A stretch of 64,000 nt of DNA, taken from positions 1,426,001 through 1,490,000 of the forward strand of contig NC_051132.1 of NCBI RefSeq assembly GCF_014839805.1, read 5' to 3'. Under the pieces are notes generated by a model. The model was not told the DNA's origin. It saw only the letters and a list, made by a program, of their open reading frames with translations, and made no database searches. The number at the start of each line of letters is the position of its first letter. Position 1 is the stretch's first letter. This document shows positions 42,544 through 53,424 of the stretch, in pieces. The position numbers and the translations under genes are program-made. The DNA is from Manduca sexta (taxonomy: Eukaryota; Arthropoda; Insecta; Lepidoptera; Sphingidae).

Positions 42544-45116
42544 TTAAGAGCGTTTACGTGCCGCGCGTGAAGTCAACTATAGGTAATTCTTCGCAAAATT
42601 CACTCACACAGAGCCGTTGCGTAGCTGTGTGCGTAGAGTTAGCGCGTCGGCTATCTTTATAGTCAGACCAACCAATTTTGATCTTTTCGCTTTAATTATC
42701 TAATTGGAATGTAACTTATGATTTATGAATTTATGATAAATGAAGAATTCTATTGTTAAATATATAAGAATTCATCATGAAATAGTTTATATGTATCATT
42801 TTGTAATTATAAAAAAAAATAAACATTTTTAACAAATTTTAACGGCAATTTTACAAATTGTTTTTTTCACTATTAAATGCAAATGCATTTGCATTTAGAA
42901 AGTACCCTTTAGTAAAGTGGAGCTCATCATGAAGCCGAAAGATAGGCACCAGAACTCCGTAATCAGACAATAAATCAGGAAAATTACTGTGCTACGATGT
43001 TTATAATGGACCACATAATTACTCCATAGATCTGCAGTTTTTAATATTTAGCGTATTGAAAGTTTAAATTAAGTCATTAGAAATTACATACTGGAATTTA
43101 TATTTTGAGTCAGAAGGTGTATGTAATGAAATGTCATTTTTAGGTGTATAACTAAAAAGTGAGAAATAAAAGACTTCTTTTTTTGGAAGTTGGTTATATT
43201 TTTTGGATAGTTTTTTTTTTTAACCCGTGAGGTAGCTGAATGTTTGCCGGGAAACATTGACAGCTACGCGTGTGACGGAAAAATAACCTTATTATGTAGT
43301 ATATATGTAGTATATAAGGTTATAATCCCGTGACACACGCAAATGTCATGTAGCTGTCTTGGCTCGCCGGCGATTCACGAGAGACCAAGAGTTAATAGCT
43401 ATTGCTATATATCATATCAGAAACGATCACGATGGAGGAAAATGGCGTCAGATTTCTGTAACCACCCCTCCCCTACCGACTACTGCAGTCGCCCACCTAC
43501 TAACCACAGAGCGCGCTGGTGCTACCGTGGCCCGCACGATTCGTAGTTGTGCAGGTTACAAGGACCTGCCTTACTTAAGCTTAATAATATATTTACAATA
43601 AAAAAAATCAAAAATAAGTTAAACATTTTGTTTCGACCGGATTCTCATGAGCATTGACGAACCCGGTAAACTTTGGAGCGCTGTAACAGCGTTTTAAATG
43701 AATGAAATAAGAAAAAATATAGGGAACAATTTTCCTCAAAAGATCATTTACAAGTTAGTTTGAGGTAATTTTTTTGTAAAATGTAAAAAAAAAGTTATAG
43801 AGCAAAAAAGAAAACTTTTATAAACATTTTCTCACATTTTTGCTTATAACTTCTTTAATTTTTAATTTAGGGCAAAAAGTTATATAAACATATTTGTAGG
43901 CAAAACAATTTGCTACAAATTATGACTTTACAAAATTTATGTAAGACGCATAGTTTCTAAGATATCGCGAAAAAAGTGTTTTCACCCCTTTTTCCATGAT
44001 GGCGGCCAGGGGACAAGGGGGGCGACCTCACAAACTTGAGATTAAGCTTCTATTGACCCCCCACACATGTTCTAAAAATAAAATTGGGTCCTCTAAAAAA
44101 TACAAAGCTCATGTAACATTTCAATGGGCTAATTGTTTTTAGCTTAAGGTTCAATTTTTTTCCTTCGAGTAACTATGCTCAAGTGTTTAATGAGTAAAAA
44201 AAGCAACAACCATACTACAGACGCATGTTATAACATTAGTACATCAATCTTTTAGCTTTTGCTTTAGCCGAAGTTTCAGCGTTGTTACGTTTCCTTTTCT
44301 TGCCTAGAAATAGCTTTACTTCCCATTGTGTCTGAAACATAATAATATAATAATAATTTATAGTAACTACTAAAATTATTGTCAATCATTAAAGAAAAAA
44401 ATATTTTACTTACTAAAGTACTAAGATGTGGCAATCACTGTATATACGTGACTATTTTTTCTACACACAGCAAAGTCCAACTGGAGTCTCGCCGGAGCGA
44501 CGAGCGATACGTCCTCTCTCTAGAAAGCCTCAAGGCGGACTAATTTGAAACGATTTGCGCGTTGCGTTTTATAGTGGTATTTAAAATATTTATAGAAAAA
44601 TAACAGAACTAATTTTGTAGAATTTTTAAATTGTATGTTTTTAAGGAGATGTTCTTCTATTATAGTAATCCAATATTATATTCAATTAAGTAAGATATAG
44701 TGATAAAAAAATCATTTAAATGACCAACATTTCTGAAATTTTCGAATTCTTTGAATTTTTATTTCTCATGAATTAAACATAAAAAGATATTTTTTCTCTA
44801 CTAACTTTTTTCTTCAGGATCTTTTTAGTTAGATAAAAATAACATATTGTTATGTTCCTTAGTGGTTTAAGATATTTTGAGCTTCGAAATAGACGTTCGA
44901 AGCGCAAATTTGAAAACCTCTGTTCAGTAATCATTAAACAATTTACAAATACTCAATAAATCTAAAAATTTTCTCTACTAACTTTTTAGACAACAAAATT
45001 TTCTATAATAATTACTAATTCATATGTTTTTAAAATAATGTTTTGATGGATATTATCTCCTTCGAAAAGTGCTGAGTTTTGAGACATACGGCGCGCGGAT
45101 GCGTAAACGCTCTTAA
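42544..45116 (-). mobile_element. T2 transposon, copy B (TTAA-flanked, 2,565 bp plus TTAA, reverse)
   Basis: TTAA at 42544-42547 and 45113-45116, with the same inverted ends as copy A. In reverse it holds the same TATA box, leader, intron sites and small ORF (exon start near 44331). Compared with copy A it lacks one internal inverted-repeat arm, has about 180 extra AT-rich bases near 42690-42880, and holds a 174-bp fold-back insert at about 43223-43396. Identity in the shared parts is high. No transposase ORF. Confidence 0.75.
43223..43396. mobile_element. Fold-back insert in T2 copy B
   Basis: Present between an A/T tract and TATTGCTATATATCATATCA, which are adjacent in copy A. Inside it GACAGCTACGCGTGTGACGG, ATAACCTTATTATGTAGTA can pair with TACTAC..., TATAAGGTTATAATCCC, GTGACACACGC and CATGTAGCTGTC. 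This gives a hairpin of roughly 50 bp per arm around a TATATGTAG centre. It looks like a small MITE. No clean target duplication was read. Confidence 0.5.
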
Positions 45117-45370
45117 GTAACATATTTTAAAAAATGTTCTGCTGGGCTTGTTATCTGTTTCATGATACCTTATTGTTAGTTACATCGCTACAATAATAGT
45201 ACATCAATCACTCCATCTGTAGGTCAAACAGTCGAACTAAAGTCCTTCACAACTCGCCGATCTAGGTTCAAGTTCGTCCATTGTTATCTAGACAGAGATT
45301 GAGTTAATACTATTGTAAATATTTATAAAGAATTTGATATTAGAGGTGGCAATATTATTATGATGAATAT

Positions 45371-45790
45371 ACAAGGTCATCTTGTTATTGCGTTACGAAA
45401 CAGCGTATACTTATCTTCTTGAAAATAATATTTTACAATAATATACTCAAACGCTAGAAGTACAATAAAAAGTGTAAGTTTCAAATAAACTAATATTAAT
45501 TATTTAAATTTTACACGCCCTAATGCCACTAATACTCTATGAGAATTCGTCGCAGCGGCAACATCATACTTTCAGTCAGAAATACAGCCACGTCCACGCC
45601 ATATCCGCACAAAACTACAAATTTATCAAAAAAAACAACAAGTATTATCCCAATTTTTATTTTCACCACAAATCCATTCAAGATTTATGGTGAAAATATT
45701 AGTTATTCATGAATTAATTTTAGCACAATGATCGCAGAAGTCATGATGAGTATACGGTTTCATTTATTAACGCAATGTTACAACACCATA
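45371..45790. mobile_element. Family F MITE, copy 1
   Basis: Left end AAGGTCATCTTGTTATTGCG, TTACGAAAC pairs with right end GTTTCATTTATTAACGCAAT, GTTACAACACC. Inside: TTCTTGAAAATAATATTTTA, GCCCTAATGCCACTAATACT, GCAGCGGCAACATCATACTT and CACGCCATATCCGCACAAAA. The same order occurs at 48.66 and 56.02 kb. No coding capacity. Confidence 0.65.
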
Positions 45791-46317
45791 TATAATATAT
45801 TTATAAGACACAATTTCATTAAGTGGTTCAATTGATGGTAAATCATTGTGACCAATTTGAACCCATTTACCTAAGAATTTAGTCTATCTCTTCACCACCC
45901 TAACGTTGACTGGAAGAGAATGTCCTTGGCATTAAGTCAGCCTGTATACTATCAGTCTTACTTATAAAAAAATCACAAAGCTATGCTTAGTTACGTCTTG
46001 AATAGTCTGCTTTTAAATTGAATCACCTACGATGTTTAATTTTAGCTATTTAAGCAATGCTTAACCACCTCTTAACGCTAAAACAAGTTTATAAGTAAAA
46101 TTATTGGTAATCTGTGGCAGAGTAATTGATTAAAACAAAAGACGACTTCATAAATAAGAGTGTTTGAAATGAAAAATGAATAATATTTTTATTTAACACA
46201 AAAGATCTATTCGTGACCAATATATAAAGCATGAATTTTGCAGTAATGTACGAAATTAATCAATGTATTGTAATTAATATATTGTGTATAAAGTGTATTC
46301 TAACTAAAATAAAGTAA

Positions 46318-46452
46318 AGTGTGTGTAGTCTCCCTGCATTGGAAGTGTTGTGGGCTATGGCCTGAACCCTCAATAGTAAAGAAGCCCCGTTTCCACCAAT
46401 GGGATTTGACGCTCTGTGAGCGAATATTCGAGACAAGGCTGGTATTATTTAT
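46318..46452 (+). repeat. Degenerate family C SINE fragment
   Basis: GTGTGTAGTCTCCCTGCATT, GTTGTGGGCTATGGCCTGAA, CCCTCAATAGTAAAGAAGCC and GACAAGGCTGGTATTATTTA follow the family C 3' domain with many substitutions. Confidence 0.4.
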
Positions 46453-46641
46453 ATTCCCCAAGTTGAAGACATTTCTCCCGAGTTAGAAATGTCAATGCTG
46501 ACAGCGCCTCGCTTCGGCGCGATATAGCGTGACATTTACAACATCCGACAGTTACGGAGAATTCAACTGAAATGTATCGAATTGTCAAGGTCGCGTGTTT
46601 GTTGATGCAAGTGGCTGTTTCTTCCAGTAAGAGCTAGTTGT

Positions 46642-46895
46642 TAGTAACAGTAGAAGCTATTAGGACAACATAAACGTCATTTTACAATAGCAACAGTACT
46701 TATGACCCTATTTTGTTTCTGATAGATAAATGCCTTACCGTTTCCACAACTTAGGTTTCAGTGGTTATTAGCAACAGTAGAAGCTATAGTTGCAACAACA
46801 CAAACGTTATTTGACAACAGCAACAGTAGTTTAGACCGTTTTTGTTCGCGTAGAAAAAATGCCTTATCGTTTCCACAACATGGGTTTCAATGAAA
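46642..46895. repeat. Diverged tandem duplication, period 127 bp
   Basis: TAGTAACAGTAGAAGCTAT at 46642 recurs as TAGCAACAGTAGAAGCTAT at 46769. GCCTTACCGTTTCCACAACT, TAGGTTTCAGTGG in unit 1 recurs as GCCTTATCGTTTCCACAACA, TGGGTTTCAATGA in unit 2. The middle of the unit differs more. Two units only; no known family. Confidence 0.7.
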
Positions 46896-47144
46896 CGGTT
46901 ATGTTGGTTTTACGGGTCTTACGGTCCAATGTCGACTCGGGAGTAAAGCTACCTACCCTAATTCTATTATAGCCTAGATCGTCATACTAACCAAAACCAG
47001 TGGCAGCCTTCTTCGGCGCATACGGGCAGCCCCGGGGTATCTTGTTGTACTAAGATAGCTGGGACTTTTGGCTGCTACTGTCAATAAAATTGGTCGTAAA
47101 TTGTAAGGGATTTTTATCACGGAGATTTGTGAACTTTGCATGGA

Positions 47145-47327
47145 CAGGGGCCTTATTCTCTATCCCGCACGTTATTTTGACAGTGCGTAACAAGCACGTA
47201 ACACAACGCATCATGTTTAGTACTATAGAAATTTGGCTTACAGAATATCATTCCACGCACATTTCTCGAAGATAACATGACACGGCCGCGTTACGCGTTT
47301 ACACTATCATACAGAATAAGGGCCCTG
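47145..47327. mobile_element. Short MITE, 183 bp, CAGGGGCC ends
   Basis: Left end CAGGGGCCTTATTCTCTAT is the near-perfect reverse of right end ATACAGAATAAGGGCCCTG. Inside are further partly paired strings, GTGCGTAACAAGCACGTAAC and GCCGCGTTACGCGTTTACAC. Ends starting CAGGG with this length fit hAT-type MITEs, but no 8-bp target duplication is visible. Confidence 0.6.
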
Positions 47328-47944
47328 TATGTTATGCTTTTAACATAATGAACGTACCTATATTTCGCAAGAATGGATAGATTTAACACCACCGTCTTAT
47401 AAAAAATCAAGGTACAGTTCCTGTTACGTTTTTATCCTGATAGAGATTTGCGGAGGTCTTAACTACCTTCTTATACAAAGCTACATTTCTTTCCTTTAAA
47501 ACTTCTCCTTATACTGAAATCTGGTATATGTATAAATTGTCTGAGCATCACTTAATGTCTGGTGGACTAAAAGATATATTACAGGATTCAGATGTAATAT
47601 TATGTGTAATTGAATCAAATTACCTTCTATGATACTGATATGACTTAGTATACTTACCCATGCAAATCCTCATTCCAATTTGGTATCGTTTGATGCCCGC
47701 CGGTACAAATAGACAAATATTTTATACACACGATCAGTTGCCGTGTCTCATCGTAATTTGCGGCCTAATGTCGCCGTCAACCTTCCCCTAATGGACTGTA
47801 ATGATTCGATACATTTCAAATCCTTTATATCTTTGTTGTTTCGAAACGACTTTGCTTTAATTTTTATTCGTTTTAAATTTCTATATTTATGAGGTCGTTA
47901 TTGATTTAGTTGTTAGTGTTTGGCGTTGTGTATAATATATAATA

Positions 47945-48105
47945 CATTTACAAATCTTACTTATACGAATGCGAAACCGTATGGACACGTTTGGATGTTT
48001 GTTAGAAATAAACGCCGAAACAGCTAAATAGATTTGGATGAAGCTGACACGAGGATAGACCAAGTCCTAGATTAACTCACAGGCTACTCTTTATACGTTT
48101 AATTT
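47945..48105 (+). repeat. Family I-like fragment
   Basis: ACAAATCTTACTTATACGAA, GGATGTTTGTTAGAAATAAA, CAGCTAAATAGATTTGGATG, AAGCTGACACGAGGATAGAC and ACAGGCTACTCTTTATACG match the general layout of the 15.84 and 50.87 kb copies. Confidence 0.45.
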
Positions 48106-48207
48106 ACTTCCTCCTCTACCACTGAGACAGATTAGGCCTTAGTCCACCACGCCGGCCTAGTACGGATTTAGTAGACTTCACACACCCTAAAAAATCCTAT
48201 AAATATT
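48106..48207 (-). repeat. Family C SINE fragment, reverse
   Basis: CTTCCTCCTCTACCACTGAG, ACAGATTAGGCCTTAGTCCA, CCACGCCGGCCTAGTACGGA and TTTAGTAGACTTCACACACC. 5' part lost. Confidence 0.65.
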
Positions 48208-48390
48208 TTTTTATTGACGAGAGATGATTACCCCTCGACAGTTGACACCACTATGCCGGCCTACTGGAACCGGACATACAGGCTGATCCCGGAATATGAC
48301 ACTTACGTGGGACACTATGGCGGGTTTTAACACCTTGTATACAGTGGTCGCTATCCGGGCGGATATAATATATATCCTACCACCAGCAAA
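48208..48390 (+). repeat. Family A repeat, lacking the first block
   Basis: ATTGACGAGAGATGATTACC, CCTCGACAGTTGACACCACT, ATGCCGGCCTACTGGAACCG, TACGTGGGACACTATGGCGG and CGGGCGGATATAATATATAT, CCTACCACC. It sits directly after a reverse family C fragment. Confidence 0.7.
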
Positions 48391-48654
48391 CCATCACTAC
48401 GATAGTACCATTCCTTCGTATCAACTATCAATGGAATATCGTTTCATTCATATATGTATCACGAAAACACGAAGTATTCCCAAAACACAACTGGAATTAC
48501 ATTTCTTTTGTTAATAGTTGCATAACCGAAATCTTTGTGAGCGAAATGGCCGGTCATTCCGGGCATATGTCCGAAGCATGATTGATCGGCGTTGTAGGCC
48601 TATTACGTAACGAGCCAAGCGATTGCTAAGCATATTGAGTTCAAAGATATTATA

Positions 48655-49142
48655 TAGGGATATTTTTACATTGCGTTACTCAATGAAACTAGGTATTTGT
48701 TCTTGAAAATAATACTTTACAATACATTACTCGAAACGTAGATGTAACATAAAAAATGTAAGTTTAAACAAAAGAAATATTAATAAAAAGTAATTTTAAT
48801 TTTACGCGCCCTAATGCCACTACTACTGTAAAAGAATACGTCAGCGGCAAGATCACACTTTCAATCAAAAATACACTCACGCACACACCATAAACGCATT
48901 AAACTACAAAATGAGCAAAAAATCAGAAAACTAAAAAGAATCATCAAAATCGGTTCACCCAGTCAAAAGTTTTGAGGTAACAAATATAAAAAATAGAATA
49001 GATTTGAGAATCTCCTCCTTTTTTTGAAGTCGATTTTTTGTGAAAATATTCGTTATTAATGGATGATTTTTGGCACAATGTTAGCAGTGGCAAAGACGAG
49101 TAAGTGGTTTCATTAAATAAAATGTCAGAATGACCCTGTATA
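48655..49142. mobile_element. Family F MITE, copy 2, with an inner insertion
   Basis: Same layout as 45371-45790: TTACATTGCGTTACTCAATG at left, GCGCCCTAATGCCACTACTA in the middle, GTGGTTTCATTAAATAAAAT, GTCAGAATGACCCTGTA at right. Between about 48915 and 49035 it carries extra DNA (AAAATCGGTTCACCCAGTCA, CTCCTCCTTTTTTTGAAGTC) absent from the other two copies. A related TTTTTTTGAAGTCGGTTAAT string lies near 53045. Confidence 0.65.
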
Positions 49143-49162
49143 AAGTTGGCAATACAATTTGC

Positions 49163-49352
49163 ATCGGTGGCGTACTTGTATTGCGAGCGGGGTACACCGC
49201 TCAGATACCGGGTTTCAATCCCAGGTCGGGTGCTATTGGGTTTTTCTATTTAACTAGCCCATCTGGGATTTGTCCTAGATATAGCGATTAACCCCTATCA
49301 CCTCATGGGACAGAACACACACAACCTTTTCTGAGAGAAAGGCGTGTTTATG
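49163..49352 (+). repeat. Family D SINE
   Basis: CATCGGTGGCGTACTTGTAT (A box region), GGGTTTCAATCCCAGG (weakened B box), GGTGCTATTGGGTTTTTCTA, TATAGCGATTAACCCCTATC and ACCTCATGGGACAGAACACA. The 3' end is shortened relative to 40859. Confidence 0.7.
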
Positions 49353-49497
49353 TAAAGTTGGCAATGATTTTTTAAGATAATTTTTTTTTCTCTTTTTTGG
49401 AGGAGTTTTGGCACGAGCTCCAAGTGCAGTGTGATTAACAGTACGTTTATGATATATGGAATGAATAACACATTAGAACTGTGTTTTTTTTAAACAG

Positions 49498-50025
49498 GAA
49501 CGACAAAGTCAGCCCCCTGCACCTGATGGTAAGTGAAGAGGGGTCCAATAGAATGTCGACTGACGACAGATGATTACCCCTCGGCAATCGGCCTGTTGGA
49601 ACCGGATATACACCGGCTGATCCCGGAACTCGACACACTTAGTGGGCCACTATGACGGGTTTAACACCTTGTGGGCGGTGGTCGCTATCCGGGCGGATAT
49701 TTATACGGATATATACCGGCTGATCCCGGAACTCGACACACTTAGTGGGCCACTATGACGGGTTTAACACCTTGTGGGCGTTGGTCGCTATCCGGGCGGA
49801 TATTTATACGGATATACACCGGCTGATCCCGGAACTCGACACACTTAGTGGGCCACTATGACGGGTTTAACACCTTGTGGGCGGTGGTCGCTATCCGGGC
49901 GGATATTTATACGGATATACACCGGCTGATCCCGGAACTCGACACACTTAGTGGGCCACTATGACGGGTTTAACACCTTGTGGGCGGTGGTCGCTATCCG
50001 GGCGGATATTTATATTCTACCATCA
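49498..50025 (+). repeat. Family A repeat expanded by tandem duplication
   Basis: Starts with AGTCAGCCCCCTGCACCTGA, TGGTAAGTGAAGAGGGGTCC and GACAGATGATTACCCCTCGG, then enters four 103-bp units (49604-50015) and ends CGGGCGGATATTTATATTCT, ACCATC. One unit would make an ordinary family A copy, so the extra length arose by internal tandem growth. Confidence 0.8.
49604..50015 (+). repeat. Tandem array, 4 x 103 bp
   Basis: The string TCCCGGAACTCGACACACTT begins at 49621, 49724, 49827 and 49930, a constant spacing of 103 bp. Each unit holds GGATATACACCGGCTGA, TAGTGGGCCACTATGACGGG and GTGGTCGCTATCCGGGCGGA. Only two substitutions stood out between units: TATATACC for TATACACC and CGTTGGTC for CGGTGGTC. 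The units are therefore nearly identical. Confidence 0.9.
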
Positions 50026-50224
50026 GTATTTTGTTTGTTTGAATACGCTGTGACTCACAATATTTTAGTTAGAGAAAGCCGGATACAAATATAAATGTTT
50101 CCTAAACTTCGATACAATGGCGCGTTATTTTGGCACTAAGTCCCATGCATAAAGGAAATAGCCAAAAGCGATTTCGGTTATAGATTGCAGAAGCTTTCAG
50201 TACGCGATGCAACCGATAAATCAA

Positions 50225-50373
50225 GACAAACAAACACATATCACACCTTTATCCCTGAAGTGGTAGGCAGAGGTCCAACAAGGGTTTCTCATCTTCGCCA
50301 AGTGTGTTCTAAGCCATCGTGTGATAGGGGGCGAGCCCATCGCCATTTCGGGCACAATTTCCAGACTCTAGAC
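50225..50373 (-). repeat. Family D SINE fragment, reverse
   Basis: CACATATCACACCTTTATCC, CTGAAGTGGTAGGCAGAGGT, CGCCAAGTGTGTTCTAAGCC, GATAGGGGGCGAGCCCATCG and CGGGCACAATTTCCAGACTC. The tRNA-derived head is missing, and the copy stops where family C begins. Confidence 0.65.
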
Positions 50374-50668
50374 TGATAAGTACGCGGTCTGCCAAAACGT
50401 AAACCCGTAGGTTCATAAATATCCTATTGATTTGTCGAAAGTTGTGTCTATATTGTTTATCAATTACAGTACGATTTAATAGCGAAGAAAAACATTGTGA
50501 GGAAACCGACATACCTAATGAATTTTATGTTATTAGAATTTGAATGTATATGAAGTTTATCAACCTGCACTAGGCCAGTGTGGTGGACTTAGCCTTAGCC
50601 CTGTTAGTAGTAGAGGAGACCTATTAGGCAGTATAATATAATACAGGGCTGATGTTATATTATAAAAA
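50374..50668 (+). repeat. Family C SINE
   Basis: GATAAGTACGCGGTCTGCCA and CCCGTAGGTTCATAAATATC are the eroded tRNA head. Body AAAAACATTGTGAGGAAACC, GACATACCTAATGAA. 3' domain CTGCACTAGGCCAGTGTGGT, GGACTTAGCC and tail AGGGCTGATGTTATATTAT. Confidence 0.65.
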
Positions 50669-50869
50669 TGAGACAAAGCATTTTAGAATATCAATAAAAT
50701 TGCTATCGCTTTACACGTAATTAGTGACTGTGTTATTGCCTCGACTCGTGTTTGTTACTTATTGTCCGAAACTACATTTCATTGCTATAATATATGTGTT
50801 CTGATTATGTCTATTTCAGTTTGCGCCTTATGTCTGTAAGAACTGCTTCAAGTAGCTAAAAGTCATGAT

Positions 50870-51075
50870 TTAATCTATACTAATATTATGAGGAGGTAAA
50901 GTAAGTATGTCACTTTGTTTCTAGGTGGTAATATCTGAAACTACAAAACCGATTTTGAAAATTCTTTCACTAATTGGAAGCTACATTACTCCTGAGTGCT
51001 ATGGGCTTTTATTTATTGTTTATCCCGGAAATATTGTTTCACGTAAACGGACCCACGGGCAAAAGCTAGTTAACA
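50870..51075 (+). repeat. Family I repeat, forward
   Basis: AATCTATACTAATATTATGA, GGTGGTAATATCTGAAACTA, CAAAACCGATTTTGAAAATT, CTTTCACTAATTGGAAGCTA, TTTATCCCGGAAATATTGTT and CGTAAACGGACCCACGGGCA, AAAGCTAG. This is the reverse of the layout at 53425-53640. Confidence 0.6.
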
Positions 51076-51116
51076 ATAATTTTGTTTAACATAAAGTTTA
51101 CGTACATAAATACTTT

Positions 51117-51877
51117 ATATCGTCGTTGTAGGTGGAGAACTAAATAACTCGGATTTTGGCCATTTTGGACTTTCATCACTTTTGTGTTGCCCAAAACATG
51201 GCGCATATTTTGGCCTAACAAGCATTTCATTATCTTATCCCGTTTCGAAATTATAGCTTTTTTATGTTAAAAGTGGAGAAATAAATATATTCAAATACTA
51301 TATATTTTGTTGTAGAAAAAGTAAATAATTAAATAATAAAATCAATAAACTGCGACTTATAATCTGTTCGATAGTAAAGAAATTAAATAAAATGAGTTGT
51401 TTAATTCTTCCTCCAGTCTATTGTTTGTAAACAAAATTAATCAAGTGTGTAGAAGAACTAAACAACTTGATTTGTTTAATTTAGACATTGAAAATCCTAA
51501 TGGTATTCACTTTAATAAACTCTATAATTGTAATTATTTAACCTTATAATTACTTTACCATATGGTTTCTAGTGTGGCAAAACTAAATAACTATACGAGT
51601 TATTTAGTTTGTTTCAGCAAACTTACAAAACATTGTGGTGGCAGAATTAAATAAGAAGTTTTTATTTTTTATATTTTTATTCTTCAGGTCAGAGTTTTTT
51701 TTGTTAATGCATAATATAATAGATAATAAGACCCAAGACATATAAAAATACCTACGGTAAAATTATTTATAGTTTTTTAGTAATGCTTAAAAATAACGAA
51801 AAAAAAAACAGTTAATCGCGTTTATCTCGAAACTAGAAATTTTGAGTTATTTAGTTCTCCACCTACAACGACGATAT
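51117..51877. mobile_element. 761-bp element with perfect 34-bp terminal inverted repeats
   Basis: 51117-51150 and 51844-51877 are exact reverse complements. The end begins ATATCGTCGTTGTAGGTGGA and carries AGAACTAAATAACTC. Variants of the inner motif GTGGAGAACTAAATAACT recur inside in both directions: 51273 (+), 51394-51416 (reverse), 51445-51470 (+), 51572-51592 (+), 51596-51619 (reverse) and 51634-51658 (+). The 51581-51611 pair makes a perfect-looking hairpin. No ORF. The layout suggests a non-autonomous transposon with repeated protein-binding sites, but the family is not recognised. Confidence 0.75.
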
Positions 51878-51984
51878 TTTTAAATGTAGGCACAAGTGAA
51901 ATACATGTTTCGCTATGATAGTTCCCATATAGGACGAGCATTATAATATTCTACGCGCACAATTCTTAACATCGTGATAAAATC

Positions 51985-52160
51985 TATTCATGTTATAAAA
52001 ACAAAGTCCCTCTTCCTGTCTGTATGTCATCAATTTTCTCAAAATCTTCTGACCAGATTTTATGAAATTTGGATTGGTGATAGATAAAGATCCTGGGAAG
52101 GTTTAAGGCGACTTTCTATCCCGGGCAAATATAAACCGGGATATTTATCTCGAAAACTCA
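51985..52160 (+). repeat. Family I repeat, forward
   Basis: CAAAGTCCCTCTTCCTGTCT, GTATGTCATCAATTTTCTCA, TGACCAGATTTTATGAAATT, GATCCTGGGAAGGTTTAAGG and TATTTATCTCGAAAACTC, as in 7605-7828, but with the CACACGGGCGAAGC end lost. Confidence 0.55.
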
Positions 52161-53424
52161 AAAGCTAGTCGGCTATAAAATTTACATACATTAAAACTTC
52201 CAATAAAATGATTACAAAAGAGTATTTTTTTTATTACAACCCCATTAAAAACAAATAAATTAGATGATGAATAACAGTCCATCGACAAAACAGAGTTGAC
52301 AGGTAAGGCATGAATAACTTGGTATATCGAGCACAAATGCAATTCCAAACACGTTTCCAAATACCAAACATTAGTATCAAGCTAGGTCACCTGAATAGCA
52401 TAACTTGGAGTTTCCTCACTGATTCCAAGTATCATAAGGTGTCATCGGAGATATCAATTTCGCCGGCTCAATGACGTCACTAATCTCTTGGATGTAGAGT
52501 AAATTGACTATAGACGGACGTGCATTTGAATTGGGACTTTATGTTAGAGCAATAGTGGCTAAGGTCGCATCCTTGCGGTTTTATCTAAGTGCGTCTAGTA
52601 GCTGTTACACCGAAGCTGTGGTTTTGAGTATGGAAATGGTTAATTATATATCAATATAATATTCCTAAACGTTCTTAGCAGTTGTGTATTTTAAAGATAG
52701 TTACGATCTTGCTCTAATTAGCATATTTGATAGAATTTTAACTCTTAGTGGATACATTTTGGAAATCTATTTCGGTGCTCACTTACGGTTAGTATGGAAC
52801 ACGAGGTTTTGCAAATGGCAGACACAAAGTGCAAGCCACTATCTATAGATAAGCGACTTGACTGCAACACAGCATATCGTCGCTGTCATATAAAAATATA
52901 CGTTTGGTTTTTATATAAAAAACCTTTTTAACAAAAAATTATACCGCCTTCGAAAACCACTAAAAAATAAAAAAAAACATTACTTTTATACTGGTTAATA
53001 ATTTTGGAATCGGTGCCTAAAGAATTAACTACTTACCTTCTTCTTTTTTTGAAGTCGGTTAATGATTTAAGCGGTCATAATATGTTTACAATCTATTTTT
53101 AAAGATATTATATTTGAATATAGATGGTAAAATTATGCCCTCTCAGAAAAAATACCTTTTTAGAGAGTACTATTAAAAATCAATTTTTGTTTCCTGAAGC
53201 AGGGTTCTTAAACATACATTTTGACATGACAGTGATATACGATTGTTATGCTTTTTACCCTGAGACCCAGAAATTTCAATACAATGTCCAGCAAACCAGA
53301 AAACAGCGCTTGCACAATATTGCTTGGCGAAAGAAATAGTTATTGCGGCACTTACTCAGCAGGGCTCTTGAATGTGGGAGACCAGCTTAGTAAATAGATA
53401 CATGTGCAAAGTTTAGACTTAAAT
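52161..53424. other. Low-copy DNA
   Basis: No gene. Around 52910-53075 an A/T-rich stretch ending CTTCTTTTTTTGAAGTCGGT resembles the DNA inserted in family F copy 2, so it is likely a short retroposon tail. Confidence 0.35.

Noticed and set aside
45225..45300. tRNA-like head with GGTTCAAGTTCG
   Set aside because: Only a B-box-like string is present, with no A box at the right distance and no SINE body I could match.
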